From contig DASXVN010000040.1 of assembly GCA_036504235.1 (NCBI GenBank), positions 94,996-158,995 on the forward strand: a stretch of 64,000 bases of DNA, in the 5' to 3' direction. The translations under genes were made by a program, and so were the position numbers. Under the pieces are notes generated by a model. The model worked only from the letters and a program-made list of their open reading frames with translations, was not told where the DNA came from and ran no database searches. This document shows, one piece after another, positions 36,566 through 45,846 of this stretch. Source of the stretch: Zipacnadum sp036504235 (GTDB taxonomy: Bacteria; Armatimonadota; Zipacnadia; Zipacnadales; Zipacnadaceae). Positions within the stretch are counted from its first letter, which is position 1. Each line of letters begins with the position of its first letter.

Positions 36566-39500
36566 ATGTCCTCAACGTCTCGTGTTCGCTTCCTGCTGAC
36601 GGTGCTGTGCGCCGGGCTGGCGTTGCCGGTGCTGGCGCAGACTACTACCCTGCGCGGCTTTGGCGCGGTTAGTGTATCGTCGCAGTTTTTCGGCCCGGAG
36701 GCCACGCGCTCCTCGTGGATCACCTTCTCTACGGAGGACCCGACCCATGCGGCGCTCCTCGGCTCCAAGTACCTCGCCGACCTGCTCGGCTTTGGCGATC
36801 TCCAGCTACAGCCCGCCGGGCCCTCCGGTACGGTGGTCACGCTGGCGGGCGTCGGTTTCTGGCGGCTGGGGCTGGAGGGCAGCAACTGCCACGTGCTCTT
36901 CGCCCGCACGCTGCCCGAGTTGACGGCCCTGGCGGGACGCGCCAAAGCCGAGACCTGGAAGCCGATCCCCAGCCGCGCCTATCCGCGCTGGCTGGATTGC
37001 TTTGACAATGCCGGCCCCGGCATCTGGTGGGGGGGCGGCGGCGCGCCGGTGACCATCCCCGACGATTTCCAGTGGGTCAAGGACCGCGGTTTCGCCCTCT
37101 GCGACCAGCCGCCCACCGAGAGCCGCTACGTCGCCCCGGGCGTCATCGATACCTCCATTACCGACTGGTTCGGCGCGATGGCCAAGCGGTACGATCTCCC
37201 CTACCGCACGCTGCTGTGGGTCCACAAGCCGGAATGGGCGTGGAATCGCCAGCCGCTGCCCTACGTGCTCCCCGCCCCCGGCATGGTGGTGCAGCCCGAT
37301 ATGCGGTTCGAGCGCCTGTCCCTCATGGACGTATTCGAACCGGTGCCGGCGACCGACCGGTATACGCTGGATTTCCGGCAGCGATTCGCCGCGGGTCTCA
37401 ACGAGGACCCCAACTTCCTCGCCGGCCACGCGCTCGGCGAGGTGCCGGACGCCGGCGTGATGGAGCTCTCGGCGGTGGCGGGGATGCCCGAGGTCAAGGC
37501 GCTCTGGCACAGCTACCTGGTCAGTTTGGGGCTGAGCCTGGAGCAGGTCGGCCGACTGCATCAGGGCCGCGGGGACTTCTACCGCTCCTGGGAGGAGGTA
37601 GCGGTGCCCACTCCGCGCGATTTCATGGGCTTTGACGCCGGCAGCGTGGACCTGGCCGGCCCCTGGGAGGGCCTGCCGGACCGCGAGAAGGCCGGCACCG
37701 CCGCCCAGTGGTACGTCCCGGCCTCCATGCCGACGGAGGGCTGGCGGCCAGTGCAGAGCAACGACCCCCTGCTCCTGATCTACGGCGGCGGCGCCGCGCC
37801 CGCCCAGCGGGAGAAGCGCGCGGACTACTGGCTACGCCGCACGGTCACCCTGACCGCCGCCCAGTGCGCCTCGCTGCAGTATCTCCTCGTGGGGCGCGCG
37901 ATCTGGCACGGCCCCTATTCGACCTACTGCGACGCCTACCTCAACGGCCAGCCGCTCACCCAGAGCCCCCCAGAGCAGGGCCGCGATCTGGCCCTGAGCT
38001 TTGACGTACGCGGCCTGCTGCACGCGGGCGACAACCAGCTCGTGCTCTGCTCCCACGGCGGCCCGCCGGCGAGCTTCATCACCCTGGGGAACCAGCCGCT
38101 GCGCCGCTACCCGCTGATGTCGGGGCCGGAGAACCGGCTTTGGTATGACGCGACCAACTTCTCCGCGTGGCTGCGCATGCAGACGCTGGAGAACAACCTC
38201 AAGGCGATGCGCGCGGGCGACCCGAACCGTCCGCTCAAGGTAATGGCGACCATCAACCTGCTGGATCTGAGCCAGGACCTGTGCGCGCGTTACGGGGCCT
38301 ATCAGCACGACACCGGCGGCGCGGGCGGCTACTGGGCGCCCATGACCGGCGCGCGACTGGCCCGGACGCATGGTCTCCCCTGGAGCTGCGAGCAGGGCGG
38401 CCCACCCGCCGACGCGGCGGCGATGCAGGCGGCTATGACCTTCTACCTGATGTACGGCAACGACGCGGTAGACCTGGTCTTCGGCGTCACGCACTACAAG
38501 GACAAGCCGGACGTCGCGGCGTGGGTGGACAAAAATCTGGCGCTGATGCAGTGCATCGGCAAGATGCATCTGCCCCTGCCCCCCGTGGGGATTCTGCGCT
38601 CCACGCGCGCCACCCGCCTGGGCTTTTCCGAGCCGTGGAACTGGGACGTGGGCCGCGGGGTGCTGCAGGGCATCGGGCGCAACTTTGCCTACGTCGAGGT
38701 GCCCGATATCCTCAACGGCGCGATCAACCAGTTCCCGGTGGTCATTGACGACGGCACGGTGCTGCTTACTCAGGACGAGATTGAAGGCCTCCAGCGCTAC
38801 GTCCGGGCGGGCGGCATCTTCATCGCGCAGCACCACACCGGCCGGCACCTGCCCGAGCGCGCCGACGCCTGGGCGCTGGCCGCCGCCTGCGGGCTCACGG
38901 TCACGCCCAAGCTGATCAACGCGGAGAACTACCACCAGTGGCCGCTGGGCAAGATCCGCTTCACGGCCGACGAAGACCTGCTCCCCAGCCTCCGCGGCAA
39001 GCAGGTTGAGGGCAGCGGCGTGGCGATTGACTACCTCCAGCAGGCGCACACCGGCGCGGTGGGTCTGGAGGGCCACGACCCGAGCATCCGGCCGGTCGCG
39101 CTCTGGGACGACGGCACGATGGCGGTCGCGGATATCCACCTGGGCCGCGGGCGCCTGATCTACCTGGGGACGCCCTTCTACCTGCGCATGCGCGACCAGC
39201 AGGGCCAGTGGGTCAACCAGAAGGACCTGCAGGTGCTGCTCGATGAGATGCTGACCGGACTCGGCGTGCCCCGGGACAGTTGGACCGGCGTCCCGGAGAT
39301 CTGGGCCGAGCATTGGACCAGCAAGAACGGCGTCTTCGACCTGTACCCGGTAGCGCGCATGGCCAAGTCCGGTGACGACACCGCCAGCGCGACCGTCTCC
39401 TTGCGCCGCGCGACGCCGCTGCGGGAGCTGGTGGAGGTCACCGGCAACGGCCACCCGCGGAGCCCCGTCACCTGGAAAGACGGGCGGATGACGCTACCCG

Positions 39501-40471
39501 CCACCGGTTTTGGCCAGATGCAGAGCCGAATGTACGCGGCGCCGCGCGCGGACCTGGAGCGCTCCGCCCTGAACTGGTGGGGCGTGCAGCAGGAGCATTG
39601 GCGCGCGCTGCCGCCGCTCTCGCCGTTGACCCGGCCGCAAGTGATCGAGACGCCGGCGGACGTGGTGCCGGTCGCGGAGGGCTGGCGCATGGCGCAAGGT
39701 CAGACCGGCGACGCATGGAAGCAGGCGGGCTTTGCCGATACCGAGTGGAAAACGGTGAAGCTGGGCAGTTTCGCGGCCCTGGGCCTGCCGGAGGACTCCG
39801 TGGCGCAGTTCCGCCATGAGATTCCCGTGCCGGCAAGCTGGAAAGGCCAGCGCGTGAACCTGGTCTTCAACGCTGAGTGGTCGTACGGGGTCGAGCAGGG
39901 ACGGCTGTGGATTAATGGCGCGCCGGCGGCGCTGCGGCAGCCGCTGAGGGCGTACGGGGCCACCAGCTTCACGCTGGACGTCACCGAAGCGGCGGCGGCC
40001 GGGCAGATCACGCTGGCGCTGGAGATAGACGGGCACCAGCCCGATGCGACCAAGCCACGCGCGCGCCCGGCCGGAGTAACTGGCCTCTTCTACCTGCAGG
40101 CCCTGCCGACTCCGGTGACGACCACGCCGCTAGCCGGCCCCTGGTTCGCGGCCACGGACGTCAACGTGCTCACCCCCGTGGAAGTCGGCCAGCCCGCGAC
40201 CTTCACCTACCTGGAGACCCGCTTCACGCTGCCGAAACCGTGGCCCGCGCCGCGCGTCTTTGTGGAGACGCCGGGGCCGCTCGGCTGGATCATCCTTAAC
40301 GACCACGTGGTGCAGGCGCCGGACTGGATGAAGACTCTGGACGTCAGCGGCCTGGTACGCCCCGACGGCGAGAACGTCTTGCGCTGGGTCCCGGCGCCCA
40401 ATCAAACTCCGGACTTCCAGCGGCCGCTGACCCAGCCGGTGCCAGAGATGCACCTGAACTGGCTGCGCTAG
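36566..40471 (+). CDS. Giant secreted beta-galactosidase-like protein, family copy 3
   Basis: 1,301 residues with a signal peptide ending VLAQ; AAGGAG lies six bases before the ATG. Same order as the other copies: N-terminal domain with STEDPTHAALLGSKYLADLLGFGD; GH42-like barrel with candidate acid/base Glu292 (LGEV); inserted jelly roll (YWLRRTV, CDAYLNGQPL); HDTG and candidate nucleophile Glu609 in SCEQGG; amidotransferase-like domain (YVRAGGIFIAQHHTGRHLPERAD); C-terminal jelly-roll modules. The otherwise shared SWPISRLTG motif is changed here to AWALAAACG. It most resembles copy 2 at 6784 by eye (LADLLGFGD, GMPE, RLWFDATEF/RLWYDATNF). Substrate unknown. Confidence 0.75.
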   Translation: MSSTSRVRFLLTVLCAGLALPVLAQTTTLRGFGAVSVSSQFFGPEATRSSWITFSTEDPTHAALLGSKYLADLLGFGDLQLQPAGPSGTVVTLAGVGFWRLGLEGSNCHVLFARTLPELTALAGRAKAETWKPIPSRAYPRWLDCFDNAGPGIWWGGGGAPVTIPDDFQWVKDRGFALCDQPPTESRYVAPGVIDTSITDWFGAMAKRYDLPYRTLLWVHKPEWAWNRQPLPYVLPAPGMVVQPDMRFERLSLMDVFEPVPATDRYTLDFRQRFAAGLNEDPNFLAGHALGEVPDAGVMELSAVAGMPEVKALWHSYLVSLGLSLEQVGRLHQGRGDFYRSWEEVAVPTPRDFMGFDAGSVDLAGPWEGLPDREKAGTAAQWYVPASMPTEGWRPVQSNDPLLLIYGGGAAPAQREKRADYWLRRTVTLTAAQCASLQYLLVGRAIWHGPYSTYCDAYLNGQPLTQSPPEQGRDLALSFDVRGLLHAGDNQLVLCSHGGPPASFITLGNQPLRRYPLMSGPENRLWYDATNFSAWLRMQTLENNLKAMRAGDPNRPLKVMATINLLDLSQDLCARYGAYQHDTGGAGGYWAPMTGARLARTHGLPWSCEQGGPPADAAAMQAAMTFYLMYGNDAVDLVFGVTHYKDKPDVAAWVDKNLALMQCIGKMHLPLPPVGILRSTRATRLGFSEPWNWDVGRGVLQGIGRNFAYVEVPDILNGAINQFPVVIDDGTVLLTQDEIEGLQRYVRAGGIFIAQHHTGRHLPERADAWALAAACGLTVTPKLINAENYHQWPLGKIRFTADEDLLPSLRGKQVEGSGVAIDYLQQAHTGAVGLEGHDPSIRPVALWDDGTMAVADIHLGRGRLIYLGTPFYLRMRDQQGQWVNQKDLQVLLDEMLTGLGVPRDSWTGVPEIWAEHWTSKNGVFDLYPVARMAKSGDDTASATVSLRRATPLRELVEVTGNGHPRSPVTWKDGRMTLPATGFGQMQSRMYAAPRADLERSALNWWGVQQEHWRALPPLSPLTRPQVIETPADVVPVAEGWRMAQGQTGDAWKQAGFADTEWKTVKLGSFAALGLPEDSVAQFRHEIPVPASWKGQRVNLVFNAEWSYGVEQGRLWINGAPAALRQPLRAYGATSFTLDVTEAAAAGQITLALEIDGHQPDATKPRARPAGVTGLFYLQALPTPVTTTPLAGPWFAATDVNVLTPVEVGQPATFTYLETRFTLPKPWPAPRVFVETPGPLGWIILNDHVVQAPDWMKTLDVSGLVRPDGENVLRWVPAPNQTPDFQRPLTQPVPEMHLNWLR

Positions 40472-40497
40472 AAGAGGTCGCGGAGCCGCCGTCTCCC

Positions 40498-40610
40498 GTA
40501 GGGGCGCGTCTCGGCCGCCCGCGAGGGCGGACGATACACGCCCGTACGCTGCCTATCAGTTAGCGAACGGGCGTGTGTACCGGCGCAGACGCCGCCAAAC
40601 ACGCCCCTAC
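40498..40610. mobile_element. 113-bp MITE-like element with terminal inverted repeats
   Basis: Ends are GTAGGGGCGCGT (40498-40509) and ACACGCCCCTAC (40599-40610), an inverted repeat with one mismatch. Inside, ACACGCCCGT (40536-40545) and ACGGGCGTGT (40567-40576) form a perfect 10-bp stem, extended by CGCT/AGCG. It lies 26 bases after a stop codon, between convergent genes, and encodes nothing. It could be a miniature transposable element or a structured intergenic repeat; no transposase is present in the window. Confidence 0.5.
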
Positions 40611-40743
40611 GCGGAAACGGGACCATCGCCGTCCCCCGTCGTTGCCTTTTCCCCCTCTCCCAAGGTCCGCCGCGGGAGAGGGGGGTAGGGGGGTGAGGTT
40701 AGACTTGGGCCTACCTCCCCCTTGCGCCCCTACGCGGAAACGG
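40602..40743. repeat. 19-bp direct repeats flanking a REP-like element
   Basis: CGCCCCTACGCGGAAACGG occurs at 40602-40620 and again at 40725-40743, in the same orientation and 123 bases apart. The REP-like copy at 40651-40700 lies between them. The first repeat overlaps the right end of the 113-bp element. Confidence 0.75.
40651..40700. repeat. REP-like palindromic element, copy 5
   Basis: CCCCCTCTCCC at 40651-40661 and GGGAGAGGGGG at 40674-40684 make an 11-bp stem with a 12-base loop, followed by GTAGGGGGGTGAGGTT. Same stem-plus-GTGAGG layout as copies 1, 2 and 4. Sits between convergent genes and could terminate both. Confidence 0.75.
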
Positions 40744-40772
40744 CTGCCGCCCCGCAACTCCTCCCCTGCCCC

Positions 40773-43700
40773 CTACAGCGGCATTTCCTTCACGCTGAGC
40801 AACCTCACGCCGCCGAAGGCCCCCTTCGTGGGCGTGCCGCTGGTGCCGCCGTTGGACCAGATCTCCAGGTGGTTCGCGGCTCCCCAGTGCACCCAGGGCG
40901 TGATGTCCAGGAGCATACGCCGGCCCACTTGCTGGCGCGTATTGACGACTTCCCCGTTGATGACCACGTTGTACGGCTGCCAACTGGCGCCTTGCGCCGG
41001 CCAGGAGAACTCCAATTGCACCCGCCGGCCTTGCCAGTTTGCCGGGACCATGACCTGGGCGTTATCCAGGAACAGCCCCGCGCACATCGCGCCCGGCGTG
41101 GCCGGGAGCCACTGGTCGCCGCCCTGATTGACGCGCCAGCCTTCGCTAACCTCCATCGTGGCCTCGGGCCGCGCCCGGGCGTAGAGCGCCACCGTCCCGA
41201 TCACGCCGCCGCCGCCCATGACCTCCGCGCCGCGGCCGCTCTTCACCTCAAAAGCCAGTACGTTGTCGCCGGTCGCCTGGAGCAGCGCGGTCACTTCCGC
41301 GTCCACCGGCGTACCGGTCCAGTCCTGCACCAGCGTCCCGTTGAGGTACACCCGGCCCGTGTCGTACCAGGTCATCGGGTAGGCCTGCACGCGCAGGCTG
41401 ATCTCGCGGCCTTGCCACCCGGCCGGCGTGGCGAATCGCTTCAGGTAGTAGCCGTGGCCGGTCCGCGCCGCGTCGGGGTACTGCTCCCACAGGGCCAGGC
41501 GCGGCACGGCTTTCCAGTCGGCCGCCGGGGTCGCCCCCTGCTCCCAACCGGCCGGCAGCTCCTCGGCCTGGCGGAAGGACCAGTTGTCGGCGAGGTTCAG
41601 CGTGTACGGCGTCGGCGAGGGCTCGGGGTCTTGGCGGCAGGCGACCATCGCCGGCGTCATCGCCCAGTGCCGCGTATGGTAGTCCCACCAGAAGCCCACC
41701 GCGTCGGCCAGGGGCTGGCGAGTCCAAGCGAGGATGAGCGTCTCATTGGCCTCCAGCGGCAGGTCGCGCACCGTGGCCCACCCGTCGGCCCAGGTGAAGG
41801 GGACCTCCCGCCCGCTGCGCTTCTCCACCAGCCGCGCGGGCTTAGTCGCCGCCACCACGCGCAGCTCCTTGACCGTCTGCGGCCGATCGCTGAAGTTGTA
41901 AACGACCAACCAGTTGTCGCGCCCGTTGCGGGTCCAGTTGTGCTTGGCCCAGATGTCCTTCTGGTCGCAAACCACCTCGCGCTTGACCCCCACCCCGGCA
42001 AAGAGGCTCAGCAACACCTCGCGCTCGGTGCGGCCGGGGATGTAGAAGCGCCCCGTGTCCACGCAGGAGCGCCAGAAGGGCGAGCCCAGGACGATGACGC
42101 GGCCCTTGCCCAGAGTGCGCATGCCGACCGCGACCCCGCCGCCCTTCCAGTGCGCGACGGTCTGGGTCCCCGGGGCGACCGGCTTGAGTTCCCAGCCGTA
42201 GTTGTGGATGAGTTCCTCCCCGGTGTAGTCCACAAAGCTGGCCTGGTTGACCATCCAGTGCCCCGCGAATCCGGGGAAGATCGTCTGCTCCGGCTCAAAC
42301 TGGAACAGCTCGTTGGCGCTCTTGTGCCCGGCCGGCGCGTAGCCGGTCAGCCGGGTGATCGGCCAGGAGTCGGGCCGCGTGGGTGAGTTCCGTCCGGTGA
42401 ACGACTGGCAGATGTAGGTGCCGCCGTTCTGGACGTAGCGGATCAGACCGTTGATCTGCGCCTCGTCCAGGATTTCGTTGCCGGGGTCCCACAGCACCGG
42501 GTAGCGGTCCAGCTTCGCGCCGGTCTCGACGTGGTAGTCGCTCACCCCGCCGCAGTCAATTCCCCACTGGATCAGCTCGCGGTTCAGGTCGCCCAGCCAC
42601 ACACTGGACTTCCAGAAGGTGGACTGGTAGAAGTTGATCTTCTCGGAGATGTAAATACCCAGGTTAGGCGCGGCCTTGGTGCTCTCCCCGTAGAAGCGGA
42701 AGTACCGGTCCTGCAACTCGCGCATGAAGTTCTTGCGGTTCTCGGCGGCCGGCCACTCGTCGCCGTAGTCCTCGAAGGTCATGTTGGCCTCTTCGGCGTC
42801 GAGCATGAACCAGCCAAAGTAGTTGAAGTAATACGAGCGCGGAATCTGCCCGTTGACCTCAAACCAGCGGCCGCTCTCCGAGCCGCCGTAGGTGTCACTG
42901 GTGTAGCCGTAGTTGTCATTCCAGGGCGAGTAGCAGCCGGTCGTCCCGCCGGTCTCGCGGAAGTACACGCCATACTTGTCGGCCAGCTCGGCGCTGGCGG
43001 ACAGCTCCTCGTGGCCCCAGTTCGCGATGGACATGGGCCGGACCGGGTCGTACTTGCGGATCGCCCGCGTGACCGCCTCCATCCGTCCGCTGATGCAGTG
43101 CTCCTGGTAGTCCTTCCAGTCCACCCAGCGGCCGTTGAGCGCCTCGCCCCAGTAGGGATAGCGCCGCGGGCGCGAGCGGCTCAGGTACATGGCCCCGCCT
43201 ACGCCGTTGCCGGGGTGGTACACGCACAGGTTGTTCACGCCCGGCTGCAGATAGCGGGTCACGTCCACCGCCCACGGCGACCAGGGCCAGGTCTGATCCA
43301 ACGCCGTGCCGTTAAAGGCGCCCACCGCCTGCCCGTTTACGTACAGCTCCGACTTGGAGCCGTCCGGCTCGCTGCTGAGATAGTAGAAGTAGATCGGCCC
43401 CTTGACCTCGTCGAGGGTCACGCGGCTCCGGTAGCAGCCGCCGCCGGAGACGCGCAGCATGTGTTCGGCGTTCGGCAGGTCGTACTGTACCCAGGACTCG
43501 TCCGCGAAGCCGGGCTGCGTCCAGGCGGTGCGCTGCTTCTCCCAGTCCGCCGGCACGGCCCGGGTCACCCGCCACAGGCAGCGCTCACTCAGCCGCCCCT
43601 CCGCTCCCCAGAACTCCAGGAACCCCGGAATCCGCACCTGCTCCCAGTCGGTGAAGTTGCGCCCCCAGCGGGCGTTGAGCTGCGCCAGCGTGTAGCCCTT

Positions 43701-44672
43701 GACCTGGCGCAAGTACTGGCGGAAATAGGCCTGGCTGGCTTCCGAGTAGTCTACTTGCGGGCAGAAAGCGCTGTCATTGCTGACATCACCCGCGCCCAGG
43801 TCCCAGCAGGCTACCAGCGGGTTGTCACCGTAGCGGCCGATCAATTGCTTCACGTACCGCCGCATGGGGTCCTCGGCGCGTGGCGAATAGCCGGGGGAAG
43901 ACGAGTATACGCCGCTCCAGGCGCCGGCGACGTCGCCGGTGCGGTTGGTCAGCTCCGCCCGGTTCTCCATCACGTACCAGGGCATAGACAGCCCGAAGCA
44001 ACTGGTGATCTCGAGCGGCGAGCCGTTCTGCCGGCACAGGTCCAGGACCCAATCGCGCAAACCCCAACTGGGCGCGCCGGCGACGTACTCATCTGACCAG
44101 TTGATGCTGCGCTCGTTGATCTTCAGCCCCATCTCGCGATAGAACTGGAGGTCGGTCTTATTGCTGGGTCGCGGAAACTTACCGAGCGCGCTGGCGAAGG
44201 CGGTGTACATCTTGGCCACCGAGTACTTGCCGAAGTTCTCCAGGTAGATAGGGTGAGCGTCAGGGCGGAAAGCGCCGGTCATCCCCCGCGCCGGACCGGC
44301 CAGCAGCGCCGTCAGCGCCGGGGTGAGTGCGGCGGAACTTGGCGCGCAGGCCACGTACATATCGCGCGCGTTGCCCAGCAGGGCCAGCGCCCCCTCGCCG
44401 GGCGCGTCATAGACGGTGACGCTGGTCCCGGCGAGTTGCGTCGGGGTCGCGGTGACCACGTCGCGCGAGAACAGGTCGGAGAGCAGTAGACTGGCGAACG
44501 ACAGCCCCTTGCCCTCGGCAAAACGGAAGTGGCGAACGATCACGCCCGGGGCAGCCGTGGGCTCCGCGGTCACCTGTACCGCGCCGAAGCTGCGCAGGTT
44601 GTAGTCCGCAGGAGCGGCGGCCAGGGGCAGAGCCAGTGCGACCAGGAGCGTCAGGGAGAGGAGAATCTTCAC
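40773..44672 (-). CDS. Giant secreted beta-galactosidase-like protein, family copy 4, altered acid/base
   Basis: 1,299 residues from a GTG at 44672 (GAGG six bases upstream), with a signal peptide ending LPLAAA. This copy has the most GH42-like barrel: YFRQYLRQVKGYTLAQLNARWG and FTDWEQVRIPGFLEFWG. At the acid/base position it has Asp296 (GAGDV) where the other four have Glu. The candidate nucleophile Glu599 (GSESGR) is kept, as are RETGG and SFTGRNSPTRPDSWPITRLTG. It also has an inserted jelly roll (SELYVNGQAVG) and C-terminal jelly rolls (GRVYLNGTLVQDW). It may have altered or no hydrolytic activity, or use another residue. It follows the NGGFE protein gene by 19 bases in a minus-strand run. 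Confidence 0.75.
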   Translation of the reverse strand: MKILLSLTLLVALALPLAAAPADYNLRSFGAVQVTAEPTAAPGVIVRHFRFAEGKGLSFASLLLSDLFSRDVVTATPTQLAGTSVTVYDAPGEGALALLGNARDMYVACAPSSAALTPALTALLAGPARGMTGAFRPDAHPIYLENFGKYSVAKMYTAFASALGKFPRPSNKTDLQFYREMGLKINERSINWSDEYVAGAPSWGLRDWVLDLCRQNGSPLEITSCFGLSMPWYVMENRAELTNRTGDVAGAWSGVYSSSPGYSPRAEDPMRRYVKQLIGRYGDNPLVACWDLGAGDVSNDSAFCPQVDYSEASQAYFRQYLRQVKGYTLAQLNARWGRNFTDWEQVRIPGFLEFWGAEGRLSERCLWRVTRAVPADWEKQRTAWTQPGFADESWVQYDLPNAEHMLRVSGGGCYRSRVTLDEVKGPIYFYYLSSEPDGSKSELYVNGQAVGAFNGTALDQTWPWSPWAVDVTRYLQPGVNNLCVYHPGNGVGGAMYLSRSRPRRYPYWGEALNGRWVDWKDYQEHCISGRMEAVTRAIRKYDPVRPMSIANWGHEELSASAELADKYGVYFRETGGTTGCYSPWNDNYGYTSDTYGGSESGRWFEVNGQIPRSYYFNYFGWFMLDAEEANMTFEDYGDEWPAAENRKNFMRELQDRYFRFYGESTKAAPNLGIYISEKINFYQSTFWKSSVWLGDLNRELIQWGIDCGGVSDYHVETGAKLDRYPVLWDPGNEILDEAQINGLIRYVQNGGTYICQSFTGRNSPTRPDSWPITRLTGYAPAGHKSANELFQFEPEQTIFPGFAGHWMVNQASFVDYTGEELIHNYGWELKPVAPGTQTVAHWKGGGVAVGMRTLGKGRVIVLGSPFWRSCVDTGRFYIPGRTEREVLLSLFAGVGVKREVVCDQKDIWAKHNWTRNGRDNWLVVYNFSDRPQTVKELRVVAATKPARLVEKRSGREVPFTWADGWATVRDLPLEANETLILAWTRQPLADAVGFWWDYHTRHWAMTPAMVACRQDPEPSPTPYTLNLADNWSFRQAEELPAGWEQGATPAADWKAVPRLALWEQYPDAARTGHGYYLKRFATPAGWQGREISLRVQAYPMTWYDTGRVYLNGTLVQDWTGTPVDAEVTALLQATGDNVLAFEVKSGRGAEVMGGGGVIGTVALYARARPEATMEVSEGWRVNQGGDQWLPATPGAMCAGLFLDNAQVMVPANWQGRRVQLEFSWPAQGASWQPYNVVINGEVVNTRQQVGRRMLLDITPWVHWGAANHLEIWSNGGTSGTPTKGAFGGVRLLSVKEMPL

Positions 44673-44691
44673 CTTACACCTCGCAGGGATT

Positions 44692-45786
44692 TTAGGGCGC
44701 GGGGCCCGGTCCGACTAGGTCCAGGCCGGCCAGGAACAGGTCGCCGTTGCCGCCCCATTTGATCTCAAAAGACACCGTCACGTCCTCCGCCGGCACCCAG
44801 AAGGGCACCTCAATCGCCCGGTACGCACCAGGCGGCAGGTCCTCCGCATACACCCAGCGGCCGGAAACCCAGGTCCCGTAGATCGCCGGCGAGTCGTTCA
44901 GCCGCGCCCACATGGCCGTCACCGGCTGCAGCGGATCACTGACCCCCTCCGAGCGCACCCAAAAGCGCGCCGCATACACGCCCGGCGCCAAGCCGGTCAG
45001 GTTCGGCCCGCCCCGGATGGTCACCGGTCCCGCCGGGCGCAGCCCCCGGCCACGGTTCAGATCGGCCCGCGCGGCTAGCACCTGCGGGTGCGCGCTCAGC
45101 GGATCGTTCTCTACCCGCACGAAAGCGGCTCCGGTCTCGTACAGGTCCGTCGCGGCGATAAAGCGGGTCGGGGCCTCCGCCGGCGGCGGGGTCAGAGCGA
45201 CCACCCGCACGTCATCCAGCCATACCTGCACCGGCAGCTCCGGCTCGTCCTTGTCCTTGACTACTTCCACACGCAGGCGGCCCGTGGTGGGGGCGGGCGG
45301 AGTGCGGAAGACCTTCTCCACGTAGCCCCAGTCCAAGCTGTAGAAGGGCATGTCTGCGAAAGTCTCCCAGCGCAAGCCCTGCGGCCCCACCGCGAGCGGC
45401 TTACCCGCGGCGTCGCTGAGCAGCAGCTTGAAGCGGCACAGGTTGACCCACCCGCGGCCGGGCCGCTGCAGGGGCACGAAACCCAGCGACCGGTAGCGGC
45501 AGGTGAAGAGATACAGCGTGTCCGGCTGTAGGGCGAAGGCCGACGAGGTGGCGTCCAGGCGCTCGGGGTTGAGGTCGCCCGCGGAGAGCAGCGGCAAATG
45601 CAGACACTGCTTGCCCTCGATGGGCACGGTAGTGTCCAGCTCCGCCTTGCCACCGCCCGCGAAGCTCCAGCCCTCCAGGCCCTGCTCGAAGCCGCCGTTA
45701 GGCACCAGGTTGTCGGCCGCGATCACCGCCGCCACTGCCCCGAGCAGCAGCGCCAGCACCGCTAGCCCTCGTGAACACCTGCACAT
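44692..45786 (-). CDS. Secreted carbohydrate-binding-module-like protein (NGGFE type), second copy
   Basis: 364 residues from the ATG at 45786. The signal peptide MCRCSRGLAVLALLLGAVAAVIAA supports this start over an ATG 17 codons upstream; the Shine-Dalgarno spacing is not ideal for either. The mature protein begins DNLVPNGGFEQGLEGWSF, a CBM4/9-type jelly-roll start, and the domain closes with VQVWLDDVRVV. A second beta-rich part follows (YAARFWVRSEGVSDPLQPVTAMW). No catalytic motif. It probably binds glycan outside the cytoplasm. It lies between two giant glycosidase genes; the pairing with a glycosidase is the same as at 639-5344. Confidence 0.7.
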   Translation of the reverse strand: MCRCSRGLAVLALLLGAVAAVIAADNLVPNGGFEQGLEGWSFAGGGKAELDTTVPIEGKQCLHLPLLSAGDLNPERLDATSSAFALQPDTLYLFTCRYRSLGFVPLQRPGRGWVNLCRFKLLLSDAAGKPLAVGPQGLRWETFADMPFYSLDWGYVEKVFRTPPAPTTGRLRVEVVKDKDEPELPVQVWLDDVRVVALTPPPAEAPTRFIAATDLYETGAAFVRVENDPLSAHPQVLAARADLNRGRGLRPAGPVTIRGGPNLTGLAPGVYAARFWVRSEGVSDPLQPVTAMWARLNDSPAIYGTWVSGRWVYAEDLPPGAYRAIEVPFWVPAEDVTVSFEIKWGGNGDLFLAGLDLVGPGPAP

Positions 45787-45846
45787 ACCGCGCCATTCCC
45801 CCTGCCTCGCCACTTGGCCTGCTTGCTCGCTGCGCAACTTGGCTCC

